Of a DNA stretch of 20,314 nucleotides, positions 7,559 through 14,589 are shown one piece after another. The position numbers and the translations under genes are program-made. The stretch is taken from assembly GCA_011391855.1 (NCBI GenBank), contig JAABPT010000229.1, forward strand, positions 1-20,314, written 5' to 3'. A model generated the notes under the pieces. The model worked only from the letters and a program-made list of their open reading frames with translations, searched no databases and had not been told where the DNA came from. The DNA comes from Burkholderiales bacterium (lineage in GTDB: Bacteria > Pseudomonadota > Gammaproteobacteria > Burkholderiales > Burkholderiaceae_C). The stretch's first letter is position 1; each line of letters begins with the position of its first letter.

Positions 7559-8257
7559 CTACCGCAGGAACTGGCCCGGCCGATGCGCACCCGCGCTCTC
7601 GACCAGCGCCACGCTGAACTCGGTCAAGCTGTGGATATGGGCGCCGGCCAGGGCCAGCATCTCGGTCGAAAGCGCGTATCCCGGGCTGGGTGCCGCGATG
7701 ATGCCCATGCCCGCGGCGTGCAGCGAACGGATGCCGTTGCCTGAATCTTCCACGCCCACGGCATCTTCGGGGCGCACGCCAAGGCGTTCCAGCACGCGCA
7801 GGTAGACGTCGGGCGCCGGCTTGCCGTGCTCGACTTCGTCACCGTACAAGGTCACGGTCAGGATCTGGTCCAGCCCGGTGGCGCGCAAAACGTGCTCGCC
7901 CAGGGCGCGCGGCGAGCCGCTGGCCAGCGCCACGCGGTAGTGCGCGGCCGCCAGGCGCACGGCCTGCACGGCACCCTCGCGCGCCGGCAAGTGGCCAGCG
8001 TACATGGCCTGCATGCGCGTGATGATCTCCTGCGCCACGCCGGCTTCGTCCATGCCCGGGTGCGCCTGCAGCTCCAGCCGCTGCACCATGATGCGCGCCC
8101 ACGCCGCCGTGTTGCAGCCCATCGTCGCCGCCTGGTCCTCGGTGGTCCAGACGCGGCCGATGCTGGCGGCAAACTCGGTGCGCGCACGCAGCCAGAGGTC
8201 CTCGGACTCCACCAGCACACCGTCCATGTCGAACACGACGGCCTGGACCGGGTTCAT
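7559..8257 (-). CDS. HAD-superfamily phosphatase/phosphomutase-like hydrolase
   Basis: A 232-residue HAD subfamily IA protein. Motif I is VFDMDGVLVESEDLW, with nucleophile Asp10 and acid/base Asp12; motif II is the Ser in ALASGSP; motif III is the Lys in HGKPAPDVYL; motif IV is GVEDSGNGIRS. The helical cap follows motif I. This architecture is shared by YniC-like sugar-phosphate phosphatases, beta-phosphoglucomutases and phosphoglycolate phosphatases, so the substrate is uncertain. Its start overlaps the stop of the upstream CbbY-like gene by four bases (ATGA), so the two HAD genes form one operon divergent from ulaG. Its role in the sugar locus is inferred from position only. Confidence 0.85.
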   Translation of the reverse strand: MNPVQAVVFDMDGVLVESEDLWLRARTEFAASIGRVWTTEDQAATMGCNTAAWARIMVQRLELQAHPGMDEAGVAQEIITRMQAMYAGHLPAREGAVQAVRLAAAHYRVALASGSPRALGEHVLRATGLDQILTVTLYGDEVEHGKPAPDVYLRVLERLGVRPEDAVGVEDSGNGIRSLHAAGMGIIAAPSPGYALSTEMLALAGAHIHSLTEFSVALVESAGAHRPGQFLR

Positions 8258-8973
8258 GCCGCACCCTCGGGCAGCGGCAGGCCGGCCAGGCGGCAGAAGG
8301 CCGGCAGGTCCGACAGATCGTCCAGCACACCTGCGGCGCCCTCGAAGCGTTGGCCGCGCGTGTAGTCGTTGACCGTGATGTAGGTGCGGATGCCGGCCGC
8401 CAAACTGGCGCGCAGGCCGTTGTCGGAATCTTCCAGGGCGATGCAGTCGGCCGCCGGCACACCCAGTTGCTGCAACACCCACAGGTAGACATCGGGCGCC
8501 GGCTTCTTGTTCGGGACCATGTCGCCGCAACCCACCGCGCCGAACAGGCCCGCCCAATGCGGCCCCAGGCCGACTTCCAGCAAGGCGGCCACGTTGTCGG
8601 GCGCGGTGGTGGTGGCAATGCCCAGGCGGATGCCTGCCGCATGCGCGGTCTCGATCAAGGTCTTGATGCCGGGGCGCAGCGGGATCTGCCCGCCACGCAC
8701 CATGGCCGTGTACTGCTCGGTCTTGAGCGCGTGCAGTTGCCTGACGAAGCCGTCGAAGTCGGCGGGCCTGGCAAAGCCGGGCAGGAAATCGCTCAGGAAG
8801 TAGCGGATGCGTTCCTTGCCGCCAGTCACCGCCAGCAGTTGGTGGTACAGCGGCACGTCCCAGTGCCAATCGAGGCCACTGAGCTGGAAAGCCTTGTTGA
8901 AGGCGATGCGGTGCCCGTCCTCGGTGTCGGCCAGCGTGCCGTCCACGTCAAACACGATGGCCTGGATGCTCAT
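8254..8973 (-). CDS. CbbY-like HAD phosphatase
   Basis: A 239-residue HAD hydrolase with motif I FDVDGTLADTEDGHRIAFN (Asp9, Asp11), the segment GLDWHWD...LLAVTGGKERIRYFL typical of CbbY proteins, motif III NKKPAPDVYL and motif IV ALEDSDNGLRAS. Characterised CbbY proteins dephosphorylate xylulose-1,5-bisphosphate, an inhibitory Rubisco by-product, but the family is broad. AGGAG precedes the ATG by 9 bases. The gene is transcribed divergently from ulaG across a region rich in TTGATC/GATCAA motifs, so it probably belongs to the same regulon. The D-xylulose 5-phosphate expected at the end of the UlaE/UlaF route makes a xylulose-phosphate by-product a plausible substrate, but that is inference. 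Confidence 0.83.
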   Translation of the reverse strand: MSIQAIVFDVDGTLADTEDGHRIAFNKAFQLSGLDWHWDVPLYHQLLAVTGGKERIRYFLSDFLPGFARPADFDGFVRQLHALKTEQYTAMVRGGQIPLRPGIKTLIETAHAAGIRLGIATTTAPDNVAALLEVGLGPHWAGLFGAVGCGDMVPNKKPAPDVYLWVLQQLGVPAADCIALEDSDNGLRASLAAGIRTYITVNDYTRGQRFEGAAGVLDDLSDLPAFCRLAGLPLPEGAA

Positions 8974-9082
8974 GTGCGCGGTCTCCTGTGGGGTGGAGGT
9001 GCGATTGTCTGCGGCCCGAGGGGGCCGGGGCGGTCGAGGGCAAAGGGCGGCTGCCCGGCGTCGGCGGTTCGTTCTTGTTCTG

Positions 9083-9099
9083 GATCAAAAAGATTGATC
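9083..9099. promoter_or_regulatory. Putative operator 1 in the HAD-ulaG divergent region
   Basis: Perfect inverted repeat GATCAA (9083-9088), AAAGA, TTGATC (9094-9099). It lies upstream of the predicted ulaG -35 in an AT-rich segment. The half-site recurs at 9115-9127, 9176-9181 and upstream of the propeller gene (19573-19597), suggesting one shared regulator. Confidence 0.55.
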
Positions 9100-9114
9100 T
9101 TGAGCGATTTACTC

Positions 9115-9127
9115 GATCATTTTGATC
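9115..9127. promoter_or_regulatory. Putative operator 2 in the HAD-ulaG divergent region
   Basis: Perfect inverted repeat GATCA-TTT-TGATC, ending immediately before the predicted -35 hexamer at 9128. The same spacing and arms occur at 19573-19585 as GATCA-AGA-TGATC. TTGATCTTG is repeated directly at 9094 and 9122, 28 bases apart. Confidence 0.55.
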
Positions 9128-9156
9128 TTGCAATCGGTTCATTCAAGTCATATTAT
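9128..9156 (+). promoter_or_regulatory. Predicted sigma-70 promoter of ulaG
   Basis: TTGCAA (9128-9133) and TATTAT (9151-9156) are separated by 17 bases, the optimal spacing. Transcription would start near 9163, giving a leader of about 48 bases that holds the 9166-9188 inverted repeat and an AGGAG Shine-Dalgarno at 9200-9204. The abutting GATCA-TTT-TGATC site suggests repression or activation at this promoter. Confidence 0.6.
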
Positions 9157-9165
9157 TGCGCCACA

Positions 9166-9188
9166 CTGAAACATCTTGATCGTTTCAG
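9166..9188 (+). promoter_or_regulatory. Perfect 7-bp inverted repeat in the ulaG leader, enclosing TTGATC
   Basis: CTGAAAC (9166-9172) pairs with GTTTCAG (9182-9188) around a 9-base loop that contains TTGATC (9176-9181). In RNA it would form a hairpin ending 11 bases before the Shine-Dalgarno; in DNA it could be a downstream operator. The sequence does not decide between the two. Confidence 0.5.
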
Positions 9189-9210
9189 GCGACCCCGACA
9201 GGAGCAACCA

Positions 9211-10275
9211 ATGGCGAAAGTGGACGAAGTCACCAAGGAATCGTGGGTGCTCAGCACCTTCCCGCAGTGGGGCACCTGGCTCAACGAAGAGATCGAGCGC
9301 GAGGTCGTCAAACCCGGCACCTTCGCCATGTGGTGGCTGGCCTGCACCGGCATCTGGGTCAAGACCGAGGGCAACACCAATATCTGCATCGATCTGTGGT
9401 GTGGCACCGGCAAGCGCAGCATGAAGAACCCGCTCATGGATCCGCACCACCAGATGGCGCGCATGACCGGCTGCGTCAAGCTGCAGCGCAACCTGCGCGT
9501 CTCGCCGTTCGTCATCGACCCGTTCGGTATCCGCCAGATCGACGCCGTGTTGTCCACGCACACGCACAACGACCACATCGACATCAACGTCGCGGCCGCC
9601 GTGCTGAAGAATTGCCCGGCCACGGTGCCCTTCATCGGTCCGCAGTCCAGCACCGACGTGTGGCTGAAATGGGGTGTGCCGCGCGAGCGCATCACCACCG
9701 TGCGGCCGGGCGACGTGGTGAAGGTGGGTGACGTGGAGATCGTCGTGCTCGAGGCCTTCGACCGCACCATGGCGCTGACCATTCCCGCCGACCAGACGGC
9801 CAAGGGCAAGATGCCGGTGGACATGGACGACGTGGCGGTGAACTACCTCGTCAAGACGCCCGGCGGCAGTGTCTATCACAGCGGCGATTCGCATTACGCC
9901 AACGGCTACGCCAAGCACGGCAACGAACACCAGATCGACGTCGCGCTGGGCAGCTACGGTGAAAACCCGCGCGGCGTGACCGACAAGATGACCTCGTCGG
10001 ACATCCTGCGCATGGCCGAGTCGCTGAACTGCAAGGTGGTGATTGCCTACCACCACGACATCTGGTCCAACTTCATGGCCGACCCCATGGAGATCACGAT
10101 GTTGTGGAACATGAAGAAGGATCGCCTGAAGTACGGCTTCAAGCCCTACATCTGGCAAGTGGGCGGCAAGTTCGTCTTCCCCGACAACAAGGACGACATG
10201 GAGTACCACTACGACCGTGGCTTCGACGACGTCTTCACCAAGGAAACGGACCTGCCTTTCCCGTCGTTCCTGTAG
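9211..10275 (+). CDS. ulaG: L-ascorbate-6-phosphate lactonase UlaG
   Basis: Metallo-beta-lactamase-fold lactonase that opens L-ascorbate 6-phosphate to 3-keto-L-gulonate 6-phosphate in the cytosol. The 354-residue length equals that of E. coli UlaG, and similarity to what I recall of that protein runs end to end, including ESWVLSTFPQWGTWLNEEIE (10-29), the MBL motif THTHNDHID (His117, His119, Asp121, His122), LYHSGDSHY-like VYHSGDSHY, NEHQIDVALGSYGENPRG and DRLYFG-like KKDRLKYGFKP. AGGAG sits 6 bases before the ATG. It is the first gene of the plus-strand run, 95 bases before the ABC ATPase gene. In E. coli the substrate comes from a phosphotransferase; none is visible here. This is the firmest clue to the locus's substrate. 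Confidence 0.93.
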   Translation: MAKVDEVTKESWVLSTFPQWGTWLNEEIEREVVKPGTFAMWWLACTGIWVKTEGNTNICIDLWCGTGKRSMKNPLMDPHHQMARMTGCVKLQRNLRVSPFVIDPFGIRQIDAVLSTHTHNDHIDINVAAAVLKNCPATVPFIGPQSSTDVWLKWGVPRERITTVRPGDVVKVGDVEIVVLEAFDRTMALTIPADQTAKGKMPVDMDDVAVNYLVKTPGGSVYHSGDSHYANGYAKHGNEHQIDVALGSYGENPRGVTDKMTSSDILRMAESLNCKVVIAYHHDIWSNFMADPMEITMLWNMKKDRLKYGFKPYIWQVGGKFVFPDNKDDMEYHYDRGFDDVFTKETDLPFPSFL

Positions 10276-10282
10276 CGGTTGT

Positions 10283-10305
10283 CCGGGCCCGTGGCGGCGG
10301 CCCGG
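10283..10305 (+). other. GC-rich hairpin between ulaG and the ABC ATPase gene
   Basis: CCGGGCC (10283-10289) pairs perfectly with GGCCCGG (10299-10305) around a 9-base loop, just after the ulaG stop. No T-run follows, so it is not a typical intrinsic terminator. It could stabilise the upstream mRNA or reduce read-through within the operon. Confidence 0.4.
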
Positions 10306-10370
10306 TCCTGCATGCGCCACACAAAGCGGCCGCGCTGCCCGGCCACCGAACGAGCGAACGAGACATCGCC

Positions 10371-11459
10371 ATGAAGTCACAAGAGATCGGCCTGCAGCTC
10401 AAGGGCGTGGGCAAGGCCTTCGGCACGGTGCGTGTGGTGCAGGACCTGGACCTCGACGTGACCCAGGGCGAGTTCGTGGTGCTGCTGGGTGAATCGGGCT
10501 GCGGCAAGTCGACCACGCTGCGCATGATCGCCGGCCTGGACGAGGTGAGCGAAGGCCGCATCTTCATCAACGGCCAGGACGTCACCGACATCCCGCCCAA
10601 GGCGCGCGACATCGCCATGGTGTTCCAGAACTACGCCCTGTACCCGCACATGGACGTGGCCCACAACATGAGCTTCGCGCTCGAGCTGGCGGGCGTGGAC
10701 GCGGCCCAGATCACGCGCCGCGTGAACGAGGCGGCCGCGGTGCTGAACATCACGCACCTGCTGCAGCGCAAGCCCAAGGAACTGTCGGGCGGGCAGCGCC
10801 AGCGCGTGGCCATCGGCCGCTGCATCGTGCGCAAGCCCTCGGTCTTTCTCTTCGACGAGCCGCTGTCCAACCTGGACGCCAAGCTGCGTGCCCACATGCG
10901 CACCGAACTCGCGCTGCTGCACGAGCGGCTGGGCAAGACCACGATCTACGTCACGCACGACCAAGTCGAGGCCATGACGCTGGCCTCGCGCATCGTGATC
11001 TTCGACAAGGGCCACATCCAGCAGGTGGGCGCGCCGTCGGAGGTGTTCAACCAGCCGGCCAACCTGTTCGTGGCCGGCTTCATCGGCATGCCCAGCATGA
11101 ACCTGCTCGAAGGGCAGGTGCAGGTGCAGGGCGGGCAGGCGCGCCTGGTGGGGCCGGGATTTGCCTTTCCGCTGCCCGATGCACGCTTGCAGGGCCGGAA
11201 CCTGGTGGCGGGTGTGAGGCCGCAGACCCTGCAGCTGACCACGGGTCAACCCATGCTGCAGTTGCAGGTGGACGTGGTGGAGTACCTCGGGATGGAATCG
11301 CTGCTCGTGGGCAAGCTCGTGGGCGCGGGGGACGGCCGGGTGACGGCGGTCGTACCCGGCCAACGTGCCGACCTGATGCGCCAGACCGTGGGCCTGGAAA
11401 TGGATCCGCAGGCCTTGCATGTCTTCGACAAGAACAGTGGCAAGCGGATCCCCGTGTGA
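10371..11459 (+). CDS. CUT1-type sugar ABC transporter ATP-binding protein (MalK/UgpC family)
   Basis: A 362-residue ATPase that powers import. Walker A is GESGCGKST (40-48), the Q-loop is Gln86 (VFQNYALYPHM), the signature is LSGGQ (138-142), Walker B is VFLFDEP (158-164), the D-loop is SNLDAKL and the H-loop is His196. The C-terminal part (about 240-362) is the regulatory TOBE/OB domain usual in MalK-type proteins. The length is typical. It lies 95 bases after ulaG and 23 bases before the binding-protein gene, in the order ATPase, binding protein, permease, permease. The Shine-Dalgarno is weak. The family carries di- and oligosaccharides, polyols and glycerol phosphate, so sequence alone does not fix the cargo. 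Confidence 0.95.
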   Translation: MKSQEIGLQLKGVGKAFGTVRVVQDLDLDVTQGEFVVLLGESGCGKSTTLRMIAGLDEVSEGRIFINGQDVTDIPPKARDIAMVFQNYALYPHMDVAHNMSFALELAGVDAAQITRRVNEAAAVLNITHLLQRKPKELSGGQRQRVAIGRCIVRKPSVFLFDEPLSNLDAKLRAHMRTELALLHERLGKTTIYVTHDQVEAMTLASRIVIFDKGHIQQVGAPSEVFNQPANLFVAGFIGMPSMNLLEGQVQVQGGQARLVGPGFAFPLPDARLQGRNLVAGVRPQTLQLTTGQPMLQLQVDVVEYLGMESLLVGKLVGAGDGRVTAVVPGQRADLMRQTVGLEMDPQALHVFDKNSGKRIPV

Positions 11460-11482
11460 TGAGGCAAAGAACTGAGGAGCCA

Positions 11483-12826
11483 ATGATGAAGAGACGGACA
11501 TTCGTTCAAACGGCGGGCGGCAGCGCCCTGGGTCTGCTGGGTGCCGGCTTGCCGCTGGTGGGCCACGCGCAGGACCGCTATGCCAAATACAAGGGCCAGA
11601 CGGTGGTGATGAGCATCCCGTCGCACCCGCACTACGACGCGATGGCCAAGCTGCTGCCTGAATTCACCAACCAGACGGGCATCAAGGTCGAGACCGACCG
11701 CCTGGCCATGGCGCGCATGAAGGACAAGCAGGTGCTCGAGATGGCCAAACCCTCGGGCGACTACGACCTGGCCTGCTACGTCGTCATGTGGAAGGGGGAG
11801 TACGTCAAGAAGAATCTCATCCGCGAACTGGAGCCGTTCTTCAGGAACACCGCGCTGGCCGACCCCAACTACGACTTCAAGGACCTGGTGCCGCGCTACG
11901 TGGAGAACATCGGCCTGGTGGGCGGCCCCAAGGGTTACCTGGCCGGCCCCGGCGCCAAGCTCTACGGCCTGCCCTACGGCGCCGAGACCTCCATCCTGGC
12001 CTACCGGCGCGACGTGTTCGCCAAGCTCAACCTGCAGCCGCCCGAGACCTACGCCGACCTGGAAAAGCTGTTGCCGGTGCTGAAGGACAAGGCCGGCATG
12101 GGGGCCCTCACCTCGCGCGGCCAGGCCGGTCACCAGTGCGTGCACGCCTGGCTGCTGCACCTGAACCCGCTCGGCGGCAAGGTCTTCGACGACCAGTGGA
12201 AGCCGCGCTTCAACGACGCCGTGGGCGTGCAGGCGCTGAAGATGCTCAAACTCATCTCCGACACCGGCCCGGTCGGCATCCCCGGCTACGGCCAGGGCGA
12301 GATGATCACCAGCTTCCTGCAAGGCCAGGCTGCGATGTACCTGGACTCGTCGCTGATCTTCGGCCAGGTCAACGACCCGGCCAAGTCCAAGATCGCCGGC
12401 CAGGTGAGCTACGTGGTGCACCCCAAGGGCGTGCGCTACTCGTCGCAGTCCGGAGGCCTGGGGCTGGCGATCCCGAAGAACGCGAAGAACCCGGACGCCG
12501 CGTTCCTGCTGCTGCAGTGGCTGACGAGCAAGACGCAGGACAAGGCCGTGGCCAAGGTGGGCGGCGTGCCCACGCGCAACAGCACGCTCAATGACCTGGA
12601 AATGGTTCGCCAGTACCCCGAGTACATCACGCTGCGCCAGCAGCTGGAGTATTCCGACCCCGACTGGCGCCCCATCATCGCCGAGTGGGACGAGATCAAC
12701 ATCCAGGCGCTGGGTGTGGCCGTTTCCGAAGCGCTGACGGGCAAGAAGTCGCCGCAGGATGCGCTGAGCGGCATCGTGCCCAAGGTGACCGACATCATGA
12801 AGCGCGGCGGCTACCTCAAGGCCTGA
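11483..12826 (+). CDS. Periplasmic sugar-binding protein of the ABC importer
   Basis: A 447-residue extracellular solute-binding protein (family 1). The N-terminus MMKRRTFVQTAGGSALGLLG looks like a Tat or Sec signal with a twin arginine, and cleavage is likely after Ala29 (VGHA-QD). The mature protein shows the family's two-lobed pattern, with YGLPYGAETSILAYRRDVF, ITSFLQGQAAMYLDSS and SQSGGLGLAIPKNAKNPDAA. GAGGAG lies 3 bases before the ATG at 11483 and 6 before the one at 11486, so either could be used. It binds the substrate in the periplasm and delivers it to the two permeases. Specificity cannot be read, but UlaG, UlaE and UlaF point to L-ascorbate or a related sugar acid. Confidence 0.92.
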   Translation: MMKRRTFVQTAGGSALGLLGAGLPLVGHAQDRYAKYKGQTVVMSIPSHPHYDAMAKLLPEFTNQTGIKVETDRLAMARMKDKQVLEMAKPSGDYDLACYVVMWKGEYVKKNLIRELEPFFRNTALADPNYDFKDLVPRYVENIGLVGGPKGYLAGPGAKLYGLPYGAETSILAYRRDVFAKLNLQPPETYADLEKLLPVLKDKAGMGALTSRGQAGHQCVHAWLLHLNPLGGKVFDDQWKPRFNDAVGVQALKMLKLISDTGPVGIPGYGQGEMITSFLQGQAAMYLDSSLIFGQVNDPAKSKIAGQVSYVVHPKGVRYSSQSGGLGLAIPKNAKNPDAAFLLLQWLTSKTQDKAVAKVGGVPTRNSTLNDLEMVRQYPEYITLRQQLEYSDPDWRPIIAEWDEINIQALGVAVSEALTGKKSPQDALSGIVPKVTDIMKRGGYLKA

Positions 12827-12859
12827 GCGCCCGCCCTCAGGCCCCACCCACGCACCGCC

Positions 12860-13738
12860 ATGCGCACCGCACGCTGGGTTCCCCTGGTCTACCTCGGCCC
12901 CGCCGTGGTGGTGATGGCCGTGGCCTGCCTGGTGCCGCTGCTGTCGGCACTGCAACTGGGCTTTTATGACTGGAGCATGGGCACGCCCTGGGCCGAGGCC
13001 CGGTGGGTGGGCCTGGACGCCTTCATCGCCGCGTTCCAGGACGCGGCGGTGTGGCGTTCGCTCGTCACCACGCTGATGTTTGCCGCCGTGTGCGTGGTGG
13101 CGGAGATGCTGCTGGGCATTGCACTGGCGCTGGCGCTGGAAGGCGACGTGCGCGGCATGGCCTTCTTCCGCACCCTTTTCATCCTGCCGATGATGATTGC
13201 GCCCATCGCGGTGGGCCTGACCTGGCGCTACCTGTTCGACGCGCAATTCGGCCTGCTCAACGCCATCATCGCCTTGTTCGGCGCCGCGCCGGTGGGCTGG
13301 CTGGCGCAGGAGCACACGGCCTTCATCGCCATCGTCATTGCCGACATCTGGCAGTGGACGCCCTTCGTCTTCATCATGATGATCGCCGGCCTGGCCAACG
13401 TGGACAGCTCGGTGCTGGAAGCCGCGCGCATCGACGGCGCGACCTGGTGGCAGGCCACGATGCGCGTCAAGCTGCCGATGATCATGCACGTCATCGCCAT
13501 CACGCTGCTGATGCGGCTGATCGACGCCTTCCGCGTGCTCGAGGTGATCTACATCCTCACCTTCGGCGGCCCCGGCGACAGCACCGAGATCCTGTCGCTG
13601 CACATCTACAAGACTGCCTTCGTGGGCCAGCGCCTGGGCAGTGCGGCCGCCATCTCGGTGCTGCTGCTGGTGGTGGTGGCGGCGTTGTCGTGGCTGGCGC
13701 TGAAGCTGTCCAACCCGCTGAAGGACGACGAACGATGA
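12860..13738 (+). CDS. Sugar ABC transporter permease (MalF-like)
   Basis: A 292-residue inner-membrane permease with about six membrane helices, the first at residues 7-31. The EAA loop that docks on the ATPase is visible as EAARIDGATWWQATMRVKLP. RTLFILPMMIAPIAVGLTWR and the LTFGGPGDSTEILSLHIYK segment are typical of CUT1 MalF/UgpA-type subunits. It begins 33 bases after the binding-protein gene and its TGA overlaps the next permease start (ATGA). It pairs with that permease to form the channel. Confidence 0.93.
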   Translation: MRTARWVPLVYLGPAVVVMAVACLVPLLSALQLGFYDWSMGTPWAEARWVGLDAFIAAFQDAAVWRSLVTTLMFAAVCVVAEMLLGIALALALEGDVRGMAFFRTLFILPMMIAPIAVGLTWRYLFDAQFGLLNAIIALFGAAPVGWLAQEHTAFIAIVIADIWQWTPFVFIMMIAGLANVDSSVLEAARIDGATWWQATMRVKLPMIMHVIAITLLMRLIDAFRVLEVIYILTFGGPGDSTEILSLHIYKTAFVGQRLGSAAAISVLLLVVVAALSWLALKLSNPLKDDER

Positions 13739-14562
13739 TGCGCCGCGCTCCCGCCGTCGTCACGGCGCACTACTCGGCGCTGGTGTTGCTGGCCATCGTC
13801 TGCGTGGCTCCCATCGTGCTGATGTTTGCCACCTCGCTGAAGGTGCAGACGCAGATCTTCACCAACAGCATCAGCTTCTTCTTCGTTCCCACGCTGGAAA
13901 ACTACCGCGAGGTGCTGGGCGAGGGCAGCTTCATGCGCTACCTCGGCAACAGCCTGATCGTGGGCGTGGTGTCCACGCTCATCACGCTGGTGCTGGGCTG
14001 CATGGCAGCCTACGGCCTGGCGCGTTTTCGCTTCAAGGGCCGCAAGACGATCGCCTACACGACGCTGCTGCTGCGCACGGTGCCGCTGGCCGTGCTGGCG
14101 GTGCCGGTATTCATGCTGTGGAGCCAAACCGGGCTGATCAATTCGCTGCCCGGGCTGATCCTGCTGTACGTGGCAGTGAACCTGCCTTTCACGATCTGGC
14201 TGCTGTACGGCTTCGTGCTGCAGGTGCCGCCCGAGCTGGAAGAGTCCGCCGCCATCGACGGTTGCGGCCCGATCCAGGTCTTCTACAAGGTGGTGCTGCC
14301 TCTCATCAAGCCGGGGCTGGCGGCGGCGGCCATCTTTACCTTCCGCATTGCCTGGAACGAGTTCATCCTGGCCCTGGTGCTGACCGACCGCGCCACTCGC
14401 ACCTTGCCCGTGGCGGCCTCGCTCTACATCACCGACATCGGCGTGGACTGGGGAAAGATCATGGCCCTGGGCAGTCTGATTGCCGTGCCGCCGCTGATCT
14501 TCACCTTCATCGCGGCGCGCCAGATCATCACGGGCCTGACTGCAGGGGCCGTGAAGGGGTAG
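13735..14562 (+). CDS. Sugar ABC transporter permease (MalG-like)
   Basis: A 275-residue second permease with a first membrane helix at about 12-31 and the SLK...Y-V/E-L pattern of MalG/UgpE proteins (FATSLKVQTQIF, then LENYREVLG). AAYGLARFRFKGRK leads to later helices, and the EAA loop reads ESAAIDGCGPIQVFYKVVLP. The C-terminal QIITGLTAGAVKG is the family's usual ending. The ATG at 13735 overlaps the previous stop by four bases; a second ATG follows directly at 13738. The downstream kinase gene begins 27 bases after it. Confidence 0.93.
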   Translation: MMRRAPAVVTAHYSALVLLAIVCVAPIVLMFATSLKVQTQIFTNSISFFFVPTLENYREVLGEGSFMRYLGNSLIVGVVSTLITLVLGCMAAYGLARFRFKGRKTIAYTTLLLRTVPLAVLAVPVFMLWSQTGLINSLPGLILLYVAVNLPFTIWLLYGFVLQVPPELEESAAIDGCGPIQVFYKVVLPLIKPGLAAAAIFTFRIAWNEFILALVLTDRATRTLPVAASLYITDIGVDWGKIMALGSLIAVPPLIFTFIAARQIITGLTAGAVKG

Positions 14563-14589
14563 ACCGATGACCAGCCGCCGGGGTGCCGC

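Noticed and set aside
8650..8660. GATCAA inside the CbbY-like gene as a further operator
   Set aside because: It is a single half-site within coding sequence without a paired arm; similar isolated copies occur in other genes of the window.
11246..13603. A 785-codon open frame on the minus strand opposite the binding-protein and permease genes
   Set aside because: The His/Gln/Arg-rich translation has no recognisable motif and the plus-strand genes are unambiguous.
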